Positions 7,016 through 14,960 of a DNA stretch of 15,012 nucleotides are shown in pieces. The first letter of the stretch is position 1, and every line of letters starts with the position of its first letter. The position numbers and the translations under genes are program-made. The notes beneath the pieces are model-generated. The model saw only the letters and a program-made list of their open reading frames with translations, searched no databases and was not told the origin of the DNA. Source of the DNA: Fidelibacterota bacterium UBA7300 (GTDB taxonomy: Bacteria; Fidelibacterota; Marinisomatia; Marinisomatales; UBA2128); NCBI GenBank assembly GCA_002471865.1, contig DKQU01000085.1, positions 1 through 15,012 on the forward strand, read 5' to 3'.

Positions 7016-7691
7016 GATGCAGTCAATCCAAACAGTGTCAGAAATGTCAGAGATTAACTTTCTCCAGCTTGGAAGAGAGCCGTACGAGCCCATCTGGGAG
7101 ATGCAAAAGGAGTTGGTCCTAAAACGACAGCAGGGACTCGTCCCGGATACGGTGATTATGGTGGAGCACGATCCTGTCTACACATTGGGGAAGAATGCCG
7201 ATGAGAATCATCTGTTGCAGTCTCGCCGCGACGATGTACCCACGTTCACTGTTGAGCGGGGAGGTGATGTTACTTTCCACGGTCCCGGTCAGATTGTGGG
7301 TTATCCCATCCTTGATCTGCACGATCATCAGCTGAGCATCAACTGGTACATGCGGTCGTTGGAAGAGGTACTCATACGAACATTGGCTGAGTTTTGCATT
7401 GAAAGTGAACGACGGGAGGGACTCACAGGAGTTTGGGTAGAAGATCGGAAGATTGCTTCCCTGGGTGTTCGAGTATCACGCTGGGTCACCATGCACGGGT
7501 TTGCTTTAAACGTGAATACAGATTTGAGTTATTTCGATGGTATAATCCCGTGTGGCATTTTCGAGTGTGGTGTAACCTCCATGGAGAGCATTCTGGGAGA
7601 AGAACTGGTACTAGAAGTTGTCCAGAAAAAAATTGAGCAAATGTTCGTGAACGTATTTGATTTGAAAGTCTCGGAAAGGGCGGGATTTTAA
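7008..7691 (+). CDS. lipB: Octanoyl-[ACP]:protein N-octanoyltransferase
   Basis: LipB moves an octanoyl group from acyl carrier protein to the lipoyl-domain lysine, the first step of endogenous lipoate assembly. From ATG 7008 it has 227 residues, within the normal range. Family motifs are present: RGGDVTFHGPGQIVGYP (residues 84-100), the catalytic Lys148 in RKIASLGVRVSRWVTMHGFALN, and the catalytic Cys182 in IIPCGIFECGVTSM. ATG 7008 overlaps lpdA by eight bases and has a GGAG nine bases upstream. ATG 7044 would begin closer to the conserved region (MSEINFLQLG) and cannot be excluded. The frame is open back to 6930, but that extension lies inside lpdA and reads as basic, non-family sequence. 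LipA follows three genes later and completes the cofactor. Confidence 0.95.
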   Translation: MSEMQSIQTVSEMSEINFLQLGREPYEPIWEMQKELVLKRQQGLVPDTVIMVEHDPVYTLGKNADENHLLQSRRDDVPTFTVERGGDVTFHGPGQIVGYPILDLHDHQLSINWYMRSLEEVLIRTLAEFCIESERREGLTGVWVEDRKIASLGVRVSRWVTMHGFALNVNTDLSYFDGIIPCGIFECGVTSMESILGEELVLEVVQKKIEQMFVNVFDLKVSERAGF

Positions 7692-7694
7692 GTA

Positions 7695-9713
7695 ATGCCA
7701 AGATTTCACGGATTTACTAAGAAACAGCTTCTAGACGTTTATCAGAAAATGGTCTTATCCCGGCAAATGGACGAGAAAATGCTGATACTCCTCAGGCAGG
7801 GTAAAGGGTTTTTTCACATCGGTGGATCTGGTCACGAAGCGTCTCAGCTCGCTGCTGCCCAATGCATCCGCCCGGGTGAGGATTGGTCTTATCCGTATTA
7901 TCGTGATTCAGCTTACTGCATGGGTATCGGTATGACTGCCGAAGAGCAGATAATGAGCTTTTTGATGAAGGCAGATGATCCCAACTCTGGTGGTCGCCAA
8001 ATGTCGCAGCACTATGGGCATCGTGATCTTAGGATTGTGACGCAGTCCAGCCCAACCGGCACTCAGTTTCTTCAAGCTGTTGGAAGCGCAATGGTTTCAG
8101 TGAAAGAGAGTAGTAAAGAAGTCGCTTATGTTTCCGCAGGTGAGGGTACTACTAGCCAGGGTGATTTCCACGAAGCGCTAAATTGGGCGAGCCGCAAAAA
8201 GCTACCGGTAATTTTCCACATCCAGGATAACAAGTACGCCATTTCTGTCCCCATCGAAGATCAAACTTCCGGAGCATCGGTGTACGATATTGTGGCTGGA
8301 TACAAGAATTTGGCTCGTTTTCATGCCGACGGAACAGACTTTTTTGAATCACATCTTGCTTTTCGAAAAGCGATAGACCGGGCCCGGAAAGGGAAAGGTC
8401 CCAGCGTGGTAGTCACAGATGTCGTAAGACTATTACCTCATTCGTCATCAGATGATCAGAGAAAATATCGAAGCGAAGAAAGTTTGGAAGCAGATCGCCA
8501 GCGTGATCCCATTTTGCGTCTCGAAGTCATGTGCGTGGAAGGTAAGGTCGCTTCCAAAAAGGAATTTGCCAAAATACGCAAAGAAGTGGAATCGGAAAGC
8601 GATGCAATTGTTGAGAGGTGTGAAATTCATTCTGATCCGGATCCGGAGACAGCAACGCGTCACGTTTTCAGCGAGGATAAAAATGGTATTGGCGGCAGTG
8701 AACCGACCATGAACAATATTTCTGACAAAATTGTAATGGTGGATGCAATCAACCACGCCCTGGCCGAAGAATTAAAGCAGAACGACAAGATGGTCATTTA
8801 CGGTCAGGATGTGGCGGGAGATAAGGGTGGAGTTTTCACAGCCACCAAGGAGCTTACGAAGGCGTTCGGCAAAGATCGCGTGTACAACGCTCCGCTGGCC
8901 GAATCGTCCATCATCGGGACTGCCATCGGTATGGCGTGCGCCGGGTGGAAGCCTGTGGTGGAAATACAATTTGGCGACTACATCTGGACCGCCATGATGC
9001 AAATTCGAAATGAACTGGCGACGATTCGTTATCGCTCCAACAATGACTGGAGCTGCCCTGTAGTGATTCGTGTACCGGTGGGCGGCTACATTCACGGAGG
9101 ACTCTGTCACAGCCAATCCATTGACGGCTATTTTATCCATTTACCGGGAATTCGCATCGCCTATCCGTCCACCGCCGCTGATGCCAAAGGACTCCTGAAA
9201 ATGGCGTGCCGTATGGATGATCCGGTCATGTTCATGGAGCATAAGGGACTGTATCGCCATCCTCAGGCGGTAACTCCCGAACCGGACGAGAATTATCTCT
9301 TGCCGTTTGGCGTGGCCAGAATTGTACAGGAGGGCGATGATCTCACCATTGTCACTTGGGGGATGATGGTTCATAAGTCCGTGGACGCAGCGAAAAAGAT
9401 TCAGGATGAAACAGAAGCATCCATCGAAATCATTGATTTACGAACGTTGAATCCGCTGGATCTCGATACAATCGAAAAGTCTCTGAATAAGACAAACAAA
9501 GTTTTGGTGGTGTATGAAGATAATCTTACGAACGGTCCCGGAGCGGAAATTTCTGCTCTCATCGCAGATCGTTTCTTCGAGCTTCTGGACGGTCCCGTAA
9601 GACGAGTGGCGGGGAAAGATTGTCCTATTCCTTTCAGTGCTATTCTTGAGGATCAAATTTTGCCTCAAACACATGAAATTGTGGAGGTAGGTAAGGAACT
9701 GTTGGAGTACTGA
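7695..9713 (+). CDS. 2-oxoacid dehydrogenase E1, fused alpha and beta subunits (2-oxoisovalerate type)
   Basis: This 672-residue thiamine-diphosphate enzyme decarboxylates a 2-oxoacid and loads the acyl group onto E2. Residues about 1-320 are the alpha part: the ThDP motif runs from GEG (149-151) to Asn179 in IQDNKYAIS, and LPHSSSDDQRKYRS (248-260 region) matches the ordered loop of branched-chain E1 alpha. Residues about 345-672 are the beta part: MVIYGQDVAGDKGGVF, a PLAESSIIGTAIGMA segment and LCHSQSIDG with His472. An acidic linker of roughly 25 residues joins them. Fusion of the two normally separate subunits is known in Bacteroidota-like lineages. GEG in place of the textbook GDG is common in this subgroup. 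The exact substrate (branched-chain oxoacids, pyruvate or acetoin) cannot be fixed from sequence, but branched-chain is the best fit. It starts three bases after lipB. Confidence 0.93.
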   Translation: MPRFHGFTKKQLLDVYQKMVLSRQMDEKMLILLRQGKGFFHIGGSGHEASQLAAAQCIRPGEDWSYPYYRDSAYCMGIGMTAEEQIMSFLMKADDPNSGGRQMSQHYGHRDLRIVTQSSPTGTQFLQAVGSAMVSVKESSKEVAYVSAGEGTTSQGDFHEALNWASRKKLPVIFHIQDNKYAISVPIEDQTSGASVYDIVAGYKNLARFHADGTDFFESHLAFRKAIDRARKGKGPSVVVTDVVRLLPHSSSDDQRKYRSEESLEADRQRDPILRLEVMCVEGKVASKKEFAKIRKEVESESDAIVERCEIHSDPDPETATRHVFSEDKNGIGGSEPTMNNISDKIVMVDAINHALAEELKQNDKMVIYGQDVAGDKGGVFTATKELTKAFGKDRVYNAPLAESSIIGTAIGMACAGWKPVVEIQFGDYIWTAMMQIRNELATIRYRSNNDWSCPVVIRVPVGGYIHGGLCHSQSIDGYFIHLPGIRIAYPSTAADAKGLLKMACRMDDPVMFMEHKGLYRHPQAVTPEPDENYLLPFGVARIVQEGDDLTIVTWGMMVHKSVDAAKKIQDETEASIEIIDLRTLNPLDLDTIEKSLNKTNKVLVVYEDNLTNGPGAEISALIADRFFELLDGPVRRVAGKDCPIPFSAILEDQILPQTHEIVEVGKELLEY

Positions 9714-10978
9714 TGATTGTTGATGTCATAATGCCGAAGCTTGGTGAGTCCATTACGGAAGGGACTATAATCGAGTGGCGGAAGAAGGCGGGCGATGCCA
9801 TCGCTAGAGATGAAATCCTGTTGGAAATCGGGACCGATAAAGTGGACTCAGAGATTCCTTCGCCAGCGGGAGGAGTGGTGGTTGAACTGCTGGTTCAGGA
9901 AAAAGATGTGGTTCCGGTGGAGACTGTTATCGCCCGGATTGAGACCGATGGTGACGCTCCGGAAAAAACGGAAGAGCCGGATACCGAAACTGCCAAAGCT
10001 GATGTTCCCGATGAGAAGGGTGAGTCAAAAGTCGAAGAACCGCCGAAGAAGATTCCCAAACCTGAGATTAGTGAGAAAAAGTCTTCCGCCGGCCGGACGT
10101 TTTACACACCTCTTGTAAGATCTATTGCCGAAAAGGAGGGAATCTCTCAAGAGGAGCTGGCGGGAATCCCGGGAAGCGGGCGTAGCGGCCGTGTAACTAA
10201 GAAAGACGTATTGGCATATCTGAAGAGTGGCAGAGAAGCATCAGCTCCGGCTGAACCGTCAAGAATTCCCATGACCGATGAAGTTGTTGAGATGGAGCGG
10301 ATGCGACAGATCATCGCCCAGCACATGCGTAAAAGTCTCGACACAGCCGCTCACGTCCATGTTGTATCGGAAGCGGATGTGACTGATATGGTGGAATTCT
10401 GCCAGAAGAGGAGAGATCAGTTCTTACGTCAGGAAGGATTCAAGCTGACCTATACTCCGTTTTTCATCATGGCGGTCGTGAAGGCAATCCAGGATAATCC
10501 TATTGTGAATGCGTCACTGGATGGGACCACAATTCAACATCATCGGAATGTTAACATGGGGATAGCTGTGGCAGTGGAAAAAGGCCTCATAGTGCCGGTG
10601 ATCCCGAAGTGTGAAGAGTTGAATTTCCTCGGTCTATGCCGACGAGTAAACGATATCTCTATCCGTGCCCGCCGGGAAGAAATATCTCCGGATGAACTTC
10701 AAGGGTCAACATTTTCCATATCCAACTTTGGCATCTTCGGTAACATCTACGGGACACCTATAATCAATCAGCCTAACTCAGCTATCCTCGGTATTGGAGC
10801 AGTGAAAAAGCGACCTATTGTACATGAAACACCCCGTGGCGATGCCATCGTCATCCGCTCTATGACGTATCTTTCCCTGGGCTTTGATCACCGGCTGATC
10901 GACGGCGCAGGCGGCGGTAATTTCCTTGGGCGCGTCGTTCACTATCTGGAAAATATGGACACCATTTCGCTTCTATAG
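9713..10978 (+). CDS. 2-oxoacid dehydrogenase E2, dihydrolipoyl acyltransferase
   Basis: This 421-residue core subunit accepts the acyl group from E1 and transfers it to CoA. It has one lipoyl domain (about residues 1-78) with lipoyl-lysine Lys43 in EIGTDKVDSEI. A Glu/Lys/Pro-rich flexible linker (80-128) follows, then a peripheral-subunit-binding domain (about 130-170, ending VTKKDVLAYL). The catalytic acyltransferase domain (about 187-421) has active-site DHRLIDG, with His393 and Asp397. The order is canonical. The single lipoyl domain matches branched-chain or many bacterial pyruvate complexes. The ATG shares one base with the E1 stop (TGATG), and a GGAG lies five bases upstream within E1, so translation is coupled. 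Lys43 is the expected target of the LipB and LipA encoded on either side. Confidence 0.96.
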   Translation: MIVDVIMPKLGESITEGTIIEWRKKAGDAIARDEILLEIGTDKVDSEIPSPAGGVVVELLVQEKDVVPVETVIARIETDGDAPEKTEEPDTETAKADVPDEKGESKVEEPPKKIPKPEISEKKSSAGRTFYTPLVRSIAEKEGISQEELAGIPGSGRSGRVTKKDVLAYLKSGREASAPAEPSRIPMTDEVVEMERMRQIIAQHMRKSLDTAAHVHVVSEADVTDMVEFCQKRRDQFLRQEGFKLTYTPFFIMAVVKAIQDNPIVNASLDGTTIQHHRNVNMGIAVAVEKGLIVPVIPKCEELNFLGLCRRVNDISIRARREEISPDELQGSTFSISNFGIFGNIYGTPIINQPNSAILGIGAVKKRPIVHETPRGDAIVIRSMTYLSLGFDHRLIDGAGGGNFLGRVVHYLENMDTISLL

Positions 10979-10980
10979 AA

Positions 10981-11853
10981 ATGCAGACAATCTCACAAAA
11001 TAGCCCTCGCAAACCTGATTGGCTGAAGATCCAATTGCGGCTTGGAAAGAATTACTCAGATCTGAAGAAAATTGTCAGAAAAGGGAATCTGAACACTGTC
11101 TGTCAGGAAGCGCTATGCCCGAATATTTACGAATGCTGGGATCGTCGTGCAGCGACGCTTATGATCCTTGGTGATGTCTGCACCCGCTCCTGCAGATTCT
11201 GCAATGTGAAGACAGGACGTCCCATCTGGTATGATACTAATGAACCGCAGCGAACAGCAGAAGCGGTACGCAGGATGGGATTGAAGCATTGCGTTATCAC
11301 TTCTGTTAATCGTGATGAACTGCCGGATGGAGGAGCGGCGACCTGGGCTGAGACGATCCGCGCTGTCCACGAGTTGAATCCCGACTGCTCACTGGAGGTG
11401 CTGATTCCTGACTTCAAAGGAGACGAGCGGTCTCTCGAAACGGTTTTTGAAGCTCGCCCGGAGATTTTAGGACACAATTTGGAGACTGTACCACGGCTCT
11501 ACTCGTCGGTCCGCCCTCAAGCAGATTTTCAGCAATCGCTGAATATTCTCAGACAATCAAAGAAGTTTGGACTTCGCACCAAAACGGCCGTGATGGTAGG
11601 ATTAGGAGAAAGAAAAAGCGAAGTTTTGGAGACAATTCAGAGAGTGGCTGAGACAAGATGTGACATTTTGGCTGTCGGACAGTATCTTCAGCCGACAAAA
11701 AAACATCATCCGGTAGAACGACATGTCCATCCCAGTGAGTTTGATTTTTACCGCGAAGAAGGGTTGAAATGTGGACTAAAGTGGGTTGAGTCCGGACCAC
11801 TGGTGAGGAGTTCATACCATGCTGATGAGCAGGCAAAAGAGCTAAAGGAATAA
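10981..11853 (+). CDS. lipA: Lipoyl synthase (radical SAM)
   Basis: LipA inserts two sulfurs into the octanoyl chain on the lipoyl domain. The 290-residue protein has both iron-sulfur motifs: the auxiliary-cluster cysteines 41, 46 and 52 (VCQEALCPNIYEC, C-x4-C-x5-C) and the radical-SAM cysteines 67, 71 and 74 (CTRSCRFC, C-x3-C-x2-C). The C-terminal RSSY (276-279) supplies the serine ligand of the auxiliary cluster. Other family blocks such as TSVNRDELPDGG, GHNLETVPRLY and GQYLQPTKKHHPV are intact. It begins two bases after the E2 stop and has no clear ribosome binding site, so it likely depends on ribosomes finishing E2. Its position completes a lipoate module with lipB. Confidence 0.98.
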   Translation: MQTISQNSPRKPDWLKIQLRLGKNYSDLKKIVRKGNLNTVCQEALCPNIYECWDRRAATLMILGDVCTRSCRFCNVKTGRPIWYDTNEPQRTAEAVRRMGLKHCVITSVNRDELPDGGAATWAETIRAVHELNPDCSLEVLIPDFKGDERSLETVFEARPEILGHNLETVPRLYSSVRPQADFQQSLNILRQSKKFGLRTKTAVMVGLGERKSEVLETIQRVAETRCDILAVGQYLQPTKKHHPVERHVHPSEFDFYREEGLKCGLKWVESGPLVRSSYHADEQAKELKE

Positions 11854-11855
11854 GT

Positions 11856-12479
11856 ATGAAGAATCAAAAGTTTGTTATTAATGGTGTAATTATCTCGGCG
11901 GGATTGATTCTTGCTTGGTGGATCAGTGGTAATAAAGGGTCGGATGTTGGGATAAGTTCATCAAGACCAGCAACAATTCAGCGGACGGAAACTCGAATGT
12001 CTTCACCACCTCCATCAGAACCCGTGCAGCCCCGTTCGGATGAAGTACTTATCGGACAATTAGGCGTTATCATCCCAGAAAACTGGCAGGCTGAACCGCC
12101 GTCTAGCTCAATGAGGATTGCCCAGTTCAGAATTCCTACTGCTGGCAATGATCAAATTGAACTAGCTGTTACCTCTGGAATTCGCGGCGGCGTCAAACAA
12201 AATGTTGACCGATGGTATAGGCAGTTCCAAATTCCGAACGGAAGGGACACTACTTTTGTTAACAATAACATGCAGATTACTCTCGTAGATATTGGAGGGA
12301 CATTCCTAGGGATGGAAGCAGAGATTGGTAGGGATAATTACCAGATGTTAGCTGCTATCGTTGAAGCACCGGATGGTCATTATTTCTTCAAGCTGACAGG
12401 ACCGCAGGAAACTGTTTCCTCTTTGAGTCATTCTTTTGCAAGTTTTATTGGAACTATTCGATATGTTGGGAATCAATAA
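11856..12479 (+). CDS. Membrane-anchored protein of unknown function
   Basis: This 207-residue protein has one N-terminal hydrophobic segment (about residues 7-24, FVINGVIISAGLILAWW), likely an uncleaved signal anchor. A Ser/Pro/Thr-rich spacer (about 30-62) follows, then a compact ~140-residue domain outside the membrane. The domain starts near VIIPENWQAEPPSSSMRIAQFRIP and includes GGVKQNVDRWYRQFQ and a final FASFIGTIRYV. I cannot assign a named family. The blocks 'x-SSMRxAQFxxP' and 'GGxxxNxxRWxxQF' look conserved and recall uncharacterised secreted proteins of Planctomycetes and related bacteria, from memory only. It starts two bases after lipA, so it is probably the last gene of the lipoate operon. 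No evidence ties it chemically to lipoate. A short palindrome inside its 3' part may belong to the lon promoter. Confidence 0.8.
   Translation: MKNQKFVINGVIISAGLILAWWISGNKGSDVGISSSRPATIQRTETRMSSPPPSEPVQPRSDEVLIGQLGVIIPENWQAEPPSSSMRIAQFRIPTAGNDQIELAVTSGIRGGVKQNVDRWYRQFQIPNGRDTTFVNNNMQITLVDIGGTFLGMEAEIGRDNYQMLAAIVEAPDGHYFFKLTGPQETVSSLSHSFASFIGTIRYVGNQ
12406..12420. promoter_or_regulatory. 15-bp palindrome, possible activator site for the lon sigma-54 promoter
   Basis: AGGAAAC, T and GTTTCCT form a perfect inverted repeat about 110 bases upstream of the -24 element. That is the usual range for enhancer-binding activators of sigma-54 promoters. It lies inside coding sequence (the QETVSS region), so chance is a real alternative. 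Confidence 0.25.
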
Positions 12480-12516
12480 ACCGGGAATCTATGACAAATC
12501 AGCAGATTAATTCGTG

Positions 12517-12532
12517 TGGCACGCTTGTTGCC
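12517..12532 (+). promoter_or_regulatory. Sigma-54 (-24/-12) promoter upstream of lon
   Basis: TGGCACG (12517-12523), CTTG and TTGCC (12528-12532) match the RpoN consensus TGGCACG-N4-TTGC(A/T) at every position but the last. The invariant GG (12518-12519) and GC (12530-12531) are separated by exactly 10 bases, as required. Transcription would begin near 12542, about 20 bases before the lon ATG, leaving a short leader that holds only the ribosome binding site. Sigma-54 promoters need an ATP-using activator, which is not encoded in this window. Confidence 0.72.
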
Positions 12533-12550
12533 TAGAATTAGTTAAGCTGA

Positions 12551-12557
12551 TAAGGAG
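12551..12557 (+). promoter_or_regulatory. Strong ribosome binding site of lon
   Basis: TAAGGAG lies 6 bases before ATG 12564, a near-ideal sequence and spacing, and fixes the lon start. Confidence 0.85.
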
Positions 12558-12563
12558 TATTTT

Positions 12564-14948
12564 ATGACAGACGAAATCAAAGATCCGGAGATTTTAGAGG
12601 AAGATTCATTGGAAGACGCGGCAAAAGATGTTGATTCATATCCTGTTATGCCGTTACGGAATACTGTCTTATTTCCTCAACAGGTAATTCCGACTTATAT
12701 AGGTCGAGAGCGATCCCTCCAGTTGATCGACGATCTTCCAAAGGGTAAGAAATTACTGGTTGTTGTGGCACAAGAAGACGGTTCAATGGAGAATCCAGAG
12801 CCAGATGATTTATATGCATGGGGAACCTTGGCAGTGGTTCTAAAAGTTTTTGACATGCCGGATAATAGCAAATCTGCCATTATCCAGGGACTGGATCGTG
12901 TTAAGCTTCAATCGTTCACTCAGCAAGATCCTTATTTCAAGGCAGTAGTCGAACGAGTAGAAGATGATGAAGAGGAGGACATAGAGATTGAAGCTCTTGC
13001 CTCAACCGTCAGAAATTCATTCCAGGAGCTCGTCAAGATTGCACCGTATCTGACAGATGAACATTCCGGCATTTTAACAAATATTACCAAACTAGGCCGG
13101 TTAGCTGATCGCGTTATCTCACTTGTAACCATTCCGACAAAAGAGAAACAGGATATTTTAGAAGAGTTAAATGTAAAAGAAAGGATGGATAAAACAACTG
13201 TCCTTCTGAACCGTGAGATACAAAGAATCGAGCTGGGGGAGAAAATCCAGTCGGATGTTCAGGATGAAATTTCCAAGACTCAGCGGGAATATTTCTTGCG
13301 TGAACAGATGAAAGCTATCAAAAAAGAGCTTGGCGATGATGACGGCAGCGCTGAGCTCAATGAGTTGGAGGAAAAGATTAAGGCAGCCGGTATGTCTGAA
13401 GAGGCAGAGGAAGTGGCTATGAAGGAGATAGACCGATTAACCAGAATTCCTCCACAGTCTCCGGAATATTCTGTTTCCAGAACGTACCTAGACTGGCTGA
13501 TAGATCTTCCGTGGAGTGTCACTACTGAAGATCGAGTTGATACTGTGGAAGCCAAGAGGATTCTAGACGAAGATCACTACGGACTGGATGATGTTAAAGA
13601 ACGTATCATCGAGTACTTAGCTGTCCGGAAGTTAAAAGAAAAAATATCTGATGATGGCAAAGTTAAGGGTCCAATACTCTGTTTCGCCGGACCTCCTGGA
13701 GTGGGTAAAACCTCTTTAGGTCGGTCAATAGCCCGTTCCATGGGAAGGGAGTTTGTAAGGATATCTTTGGGCGGCGTCAGAGACGAAGCTGAGATTCGCG
13801 GACACCGCCGGACATACATCGGAGCTCTCCCGGGACGGATTATTCAGAGCTTGAAAAAAGCCGGCTCCAATAATCCAGTTTTCATGCTGGATGAGGTGGA
13901 TAAAGTGGGCGCAGATTTTCGGGGAGATCCTTCGTCAGCTCTTCTGGAGGTTCTCGATCCTGAGCAAAATTTCAGCTTTAGTGATCACTATCTAGAGGTT
14001 CCATTTGACTTAAGTAATGTTATGTTTATCGCCACAGCGAACCTGAAAGATCCTATTATTCCGGCTCTAAAAGACAGGATGGAAATTCTAGATTTTACCG
14101 GTTACGTGGAAGAGGAGAAGATTCAGATTGCTAAACGGTTTCTCGTCCCCAAACAGTTGGAAGAAAATGGGTTAAATGATGACGATCTAAATTTCACACA
14201 AGGCGGGATTAAGGAACTGTTAAAGTCTTATACACGGGAGGCTGGGGTCAGGAACCTGGATCGTGAAATCGGGAACATCTGCCGAAAAGTGGCCAGGGAA
14301 AAGGTAGAGGGAAAGACTGAGGCAACAAAAGTGACCAAAGCAGGAGTATTGAAATATCTTGGGGTCCAACGCTTTTTCTCTGAAACAACCGATCGCCTTA
14401 GCAAGCCGGGAGTTGTTGTCGGACTTGCCTGGACATCTGCCGGTGGTGATATTTTATTCATCGAGGCGAACAAGATGGTAGGCAAAGGGAAGTTGACACT
14501 CACCGGACATTTGGGTGACGTTATGAAAGAGTCTGCACAGGCAGCACTTTCTTACGTGAGGGCGAATGCGGAAAAGCTCGGTGTTGATCCTAAATTCCAT
14601 GAATCGACAGACATTCATATTCATGTGCCTGCCGGAGCGATTCCAAAGGATGGACCATCCGCCGGGATTACTATCTTCACGGCTATCTACTCACTGTTGA
14701 CGGATAGGGCTGTGAAACATACGGTGGCCATGACAGGAGAAATCACACTGCGTGGTGCGGTTCTTCCAATCGGCGGAGTGCGAGAGAAGGTCACGGCCGC
14801 CCATCGTGCAGGTTTGAGAGAAATCATTCTACCGCACGAAAATGAGAGGAATCTGGAGAAGATACCTAGTAAAATCCTTAAGGATATGAAGTTCCATTTC
14901 GTAAAGGAAATCTCAGACGTAGTGGATTATGCTTTTCCAAAGAAGTAG
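12564..14948 (+). CDS. lon: ATP-dependent Lon protease
   Basis: This 794-residue protein is a full-length LonA-type soluble AAA+ serine protease that degrades misfolded and regulatory proteins. The N-terminal substrate-binding domain starts at about residue 25 (SYPVMPLRNTVLFPQQVIP) and leads into a long coiled-coil region (about 225-310, rich in Glu/Lys/Gln). The AAA+ module has Walker A GPPGVGKT (376-383) and Walker B VFMLDEVDK with Asp443/Glu444. The protease domain carries the Ser-Lys dyad: Ser699 in KDGPSAG and Lys742 in GGVREKVTAAH. The 43-residue dyad spacing equals that of E. coli Lon (S679/K722). No transmembrane insertion is seen, so it is not LonB. The first ~24 residues are strongly acidic. 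It stands alone behind its own sigma-54-like promoter, and a tRNA gene begins 12 bases after its stop. Confidence 0.98.
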   Translation: MTDEIKDPEILEEDSLEDAAKDVDSYPVMPLRNTVLFPQQVIPTYIGRERSLQLIDDLPKGKKLLVVVAQEDGSMENPEPDDLYAWGTLAVVLKVFDMPDNSKSAIIQGLDRVKLQSFTQQDPYFKAVVERVEDDEEEDIEIEALASTVRNSFQELVKIAPYLTDEHSGILTNITKLGRLADRVISLVTIPTKEKQDILEELNVKERMDKTTVLLNREIQRIELGEKIQSDVQDEISKTQREYFLREQMKAIKKELGDDDGSAELNELEEKIKAAGMSEEAEEVAMKEIDRLTRIPPQSPEYSVSRTYLDWLIDLPWSVTTEDRVDTVEAKRILDEDHYGLDDVKERIIEYLAVRKLKEKISDDGKVKGPILCFAGPPGVGKTSLGRSIARSMGREFVRISLGGVRDEAEIRGHRRTYIGALPGRIIQSLKKAGSNNPVFMLDEVDKVGADFRGDPSSALLEVLDPEQNFSFSDHYLEVPFDLSNVMFIATANLKDPIIPALKDRMEILDFTGYVEEEKIQIAKRFLVPKQLEENGLNDDDLNFTQGGIKELLKSYTREAGVRNLDREIGNICRKVAREKVEGKTEATKVTKAGVLKYLGVQRFFSETTDRLSKPGVVVGLAWTSAGGDILFIEANKMVGKGKLTLTGHLGDVMKESAQAALSYVRANAEKLGVDPKFHESTDIHIHVPAGAIPKDGPSAGITIFTAIYSLLTDRAVKHTVAMTGEITLRGAVLPIGGVREKVTAAHRAGLREIILPHENERNLEKIPSKILKDMKFHFVKEISDVVDYAFPKK

Positions 14949-14959
14949 TACGGCGTACT
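14947..14959 (+). other. Short inverted repeat between lon and the tRNA
   Basis: AGTAC, GGC and GTACT form a 5-bp stem with a 3-base loop that overlaps the lon stop codon and ends one base before the tRNA. It has no T-run, so it is not a standard terminator. It could help separate or process the two transcripts, or be chance. Confidence 0.25.
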
Positions 14960-14960
14960 T

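Noticed and set aside
8139..8157. GEG instead of GDG at the ThDP site of E1, as a possible loss of function
   Set aside because: GEG is common in this E1 subgroup and the rest of the cofactor motif, including Asn179, is intact.
8772..9140. Antisense open frame within the E1 beta region
   Set aside because: It is a complement-strand shadow of a strongly conserved coding region, with no start signal or family likeness. The same applies to other antisense frames, for example 4733-5068, 3569-3958 and 6245-6613.
12468..12489. GGGAATC repeated twice, 15 bases apart, upstream of the lon promoter
   Set aside because: A seven-base direct repeat is too short to distinguish from chance, and the first copy is at the end of a coding region.
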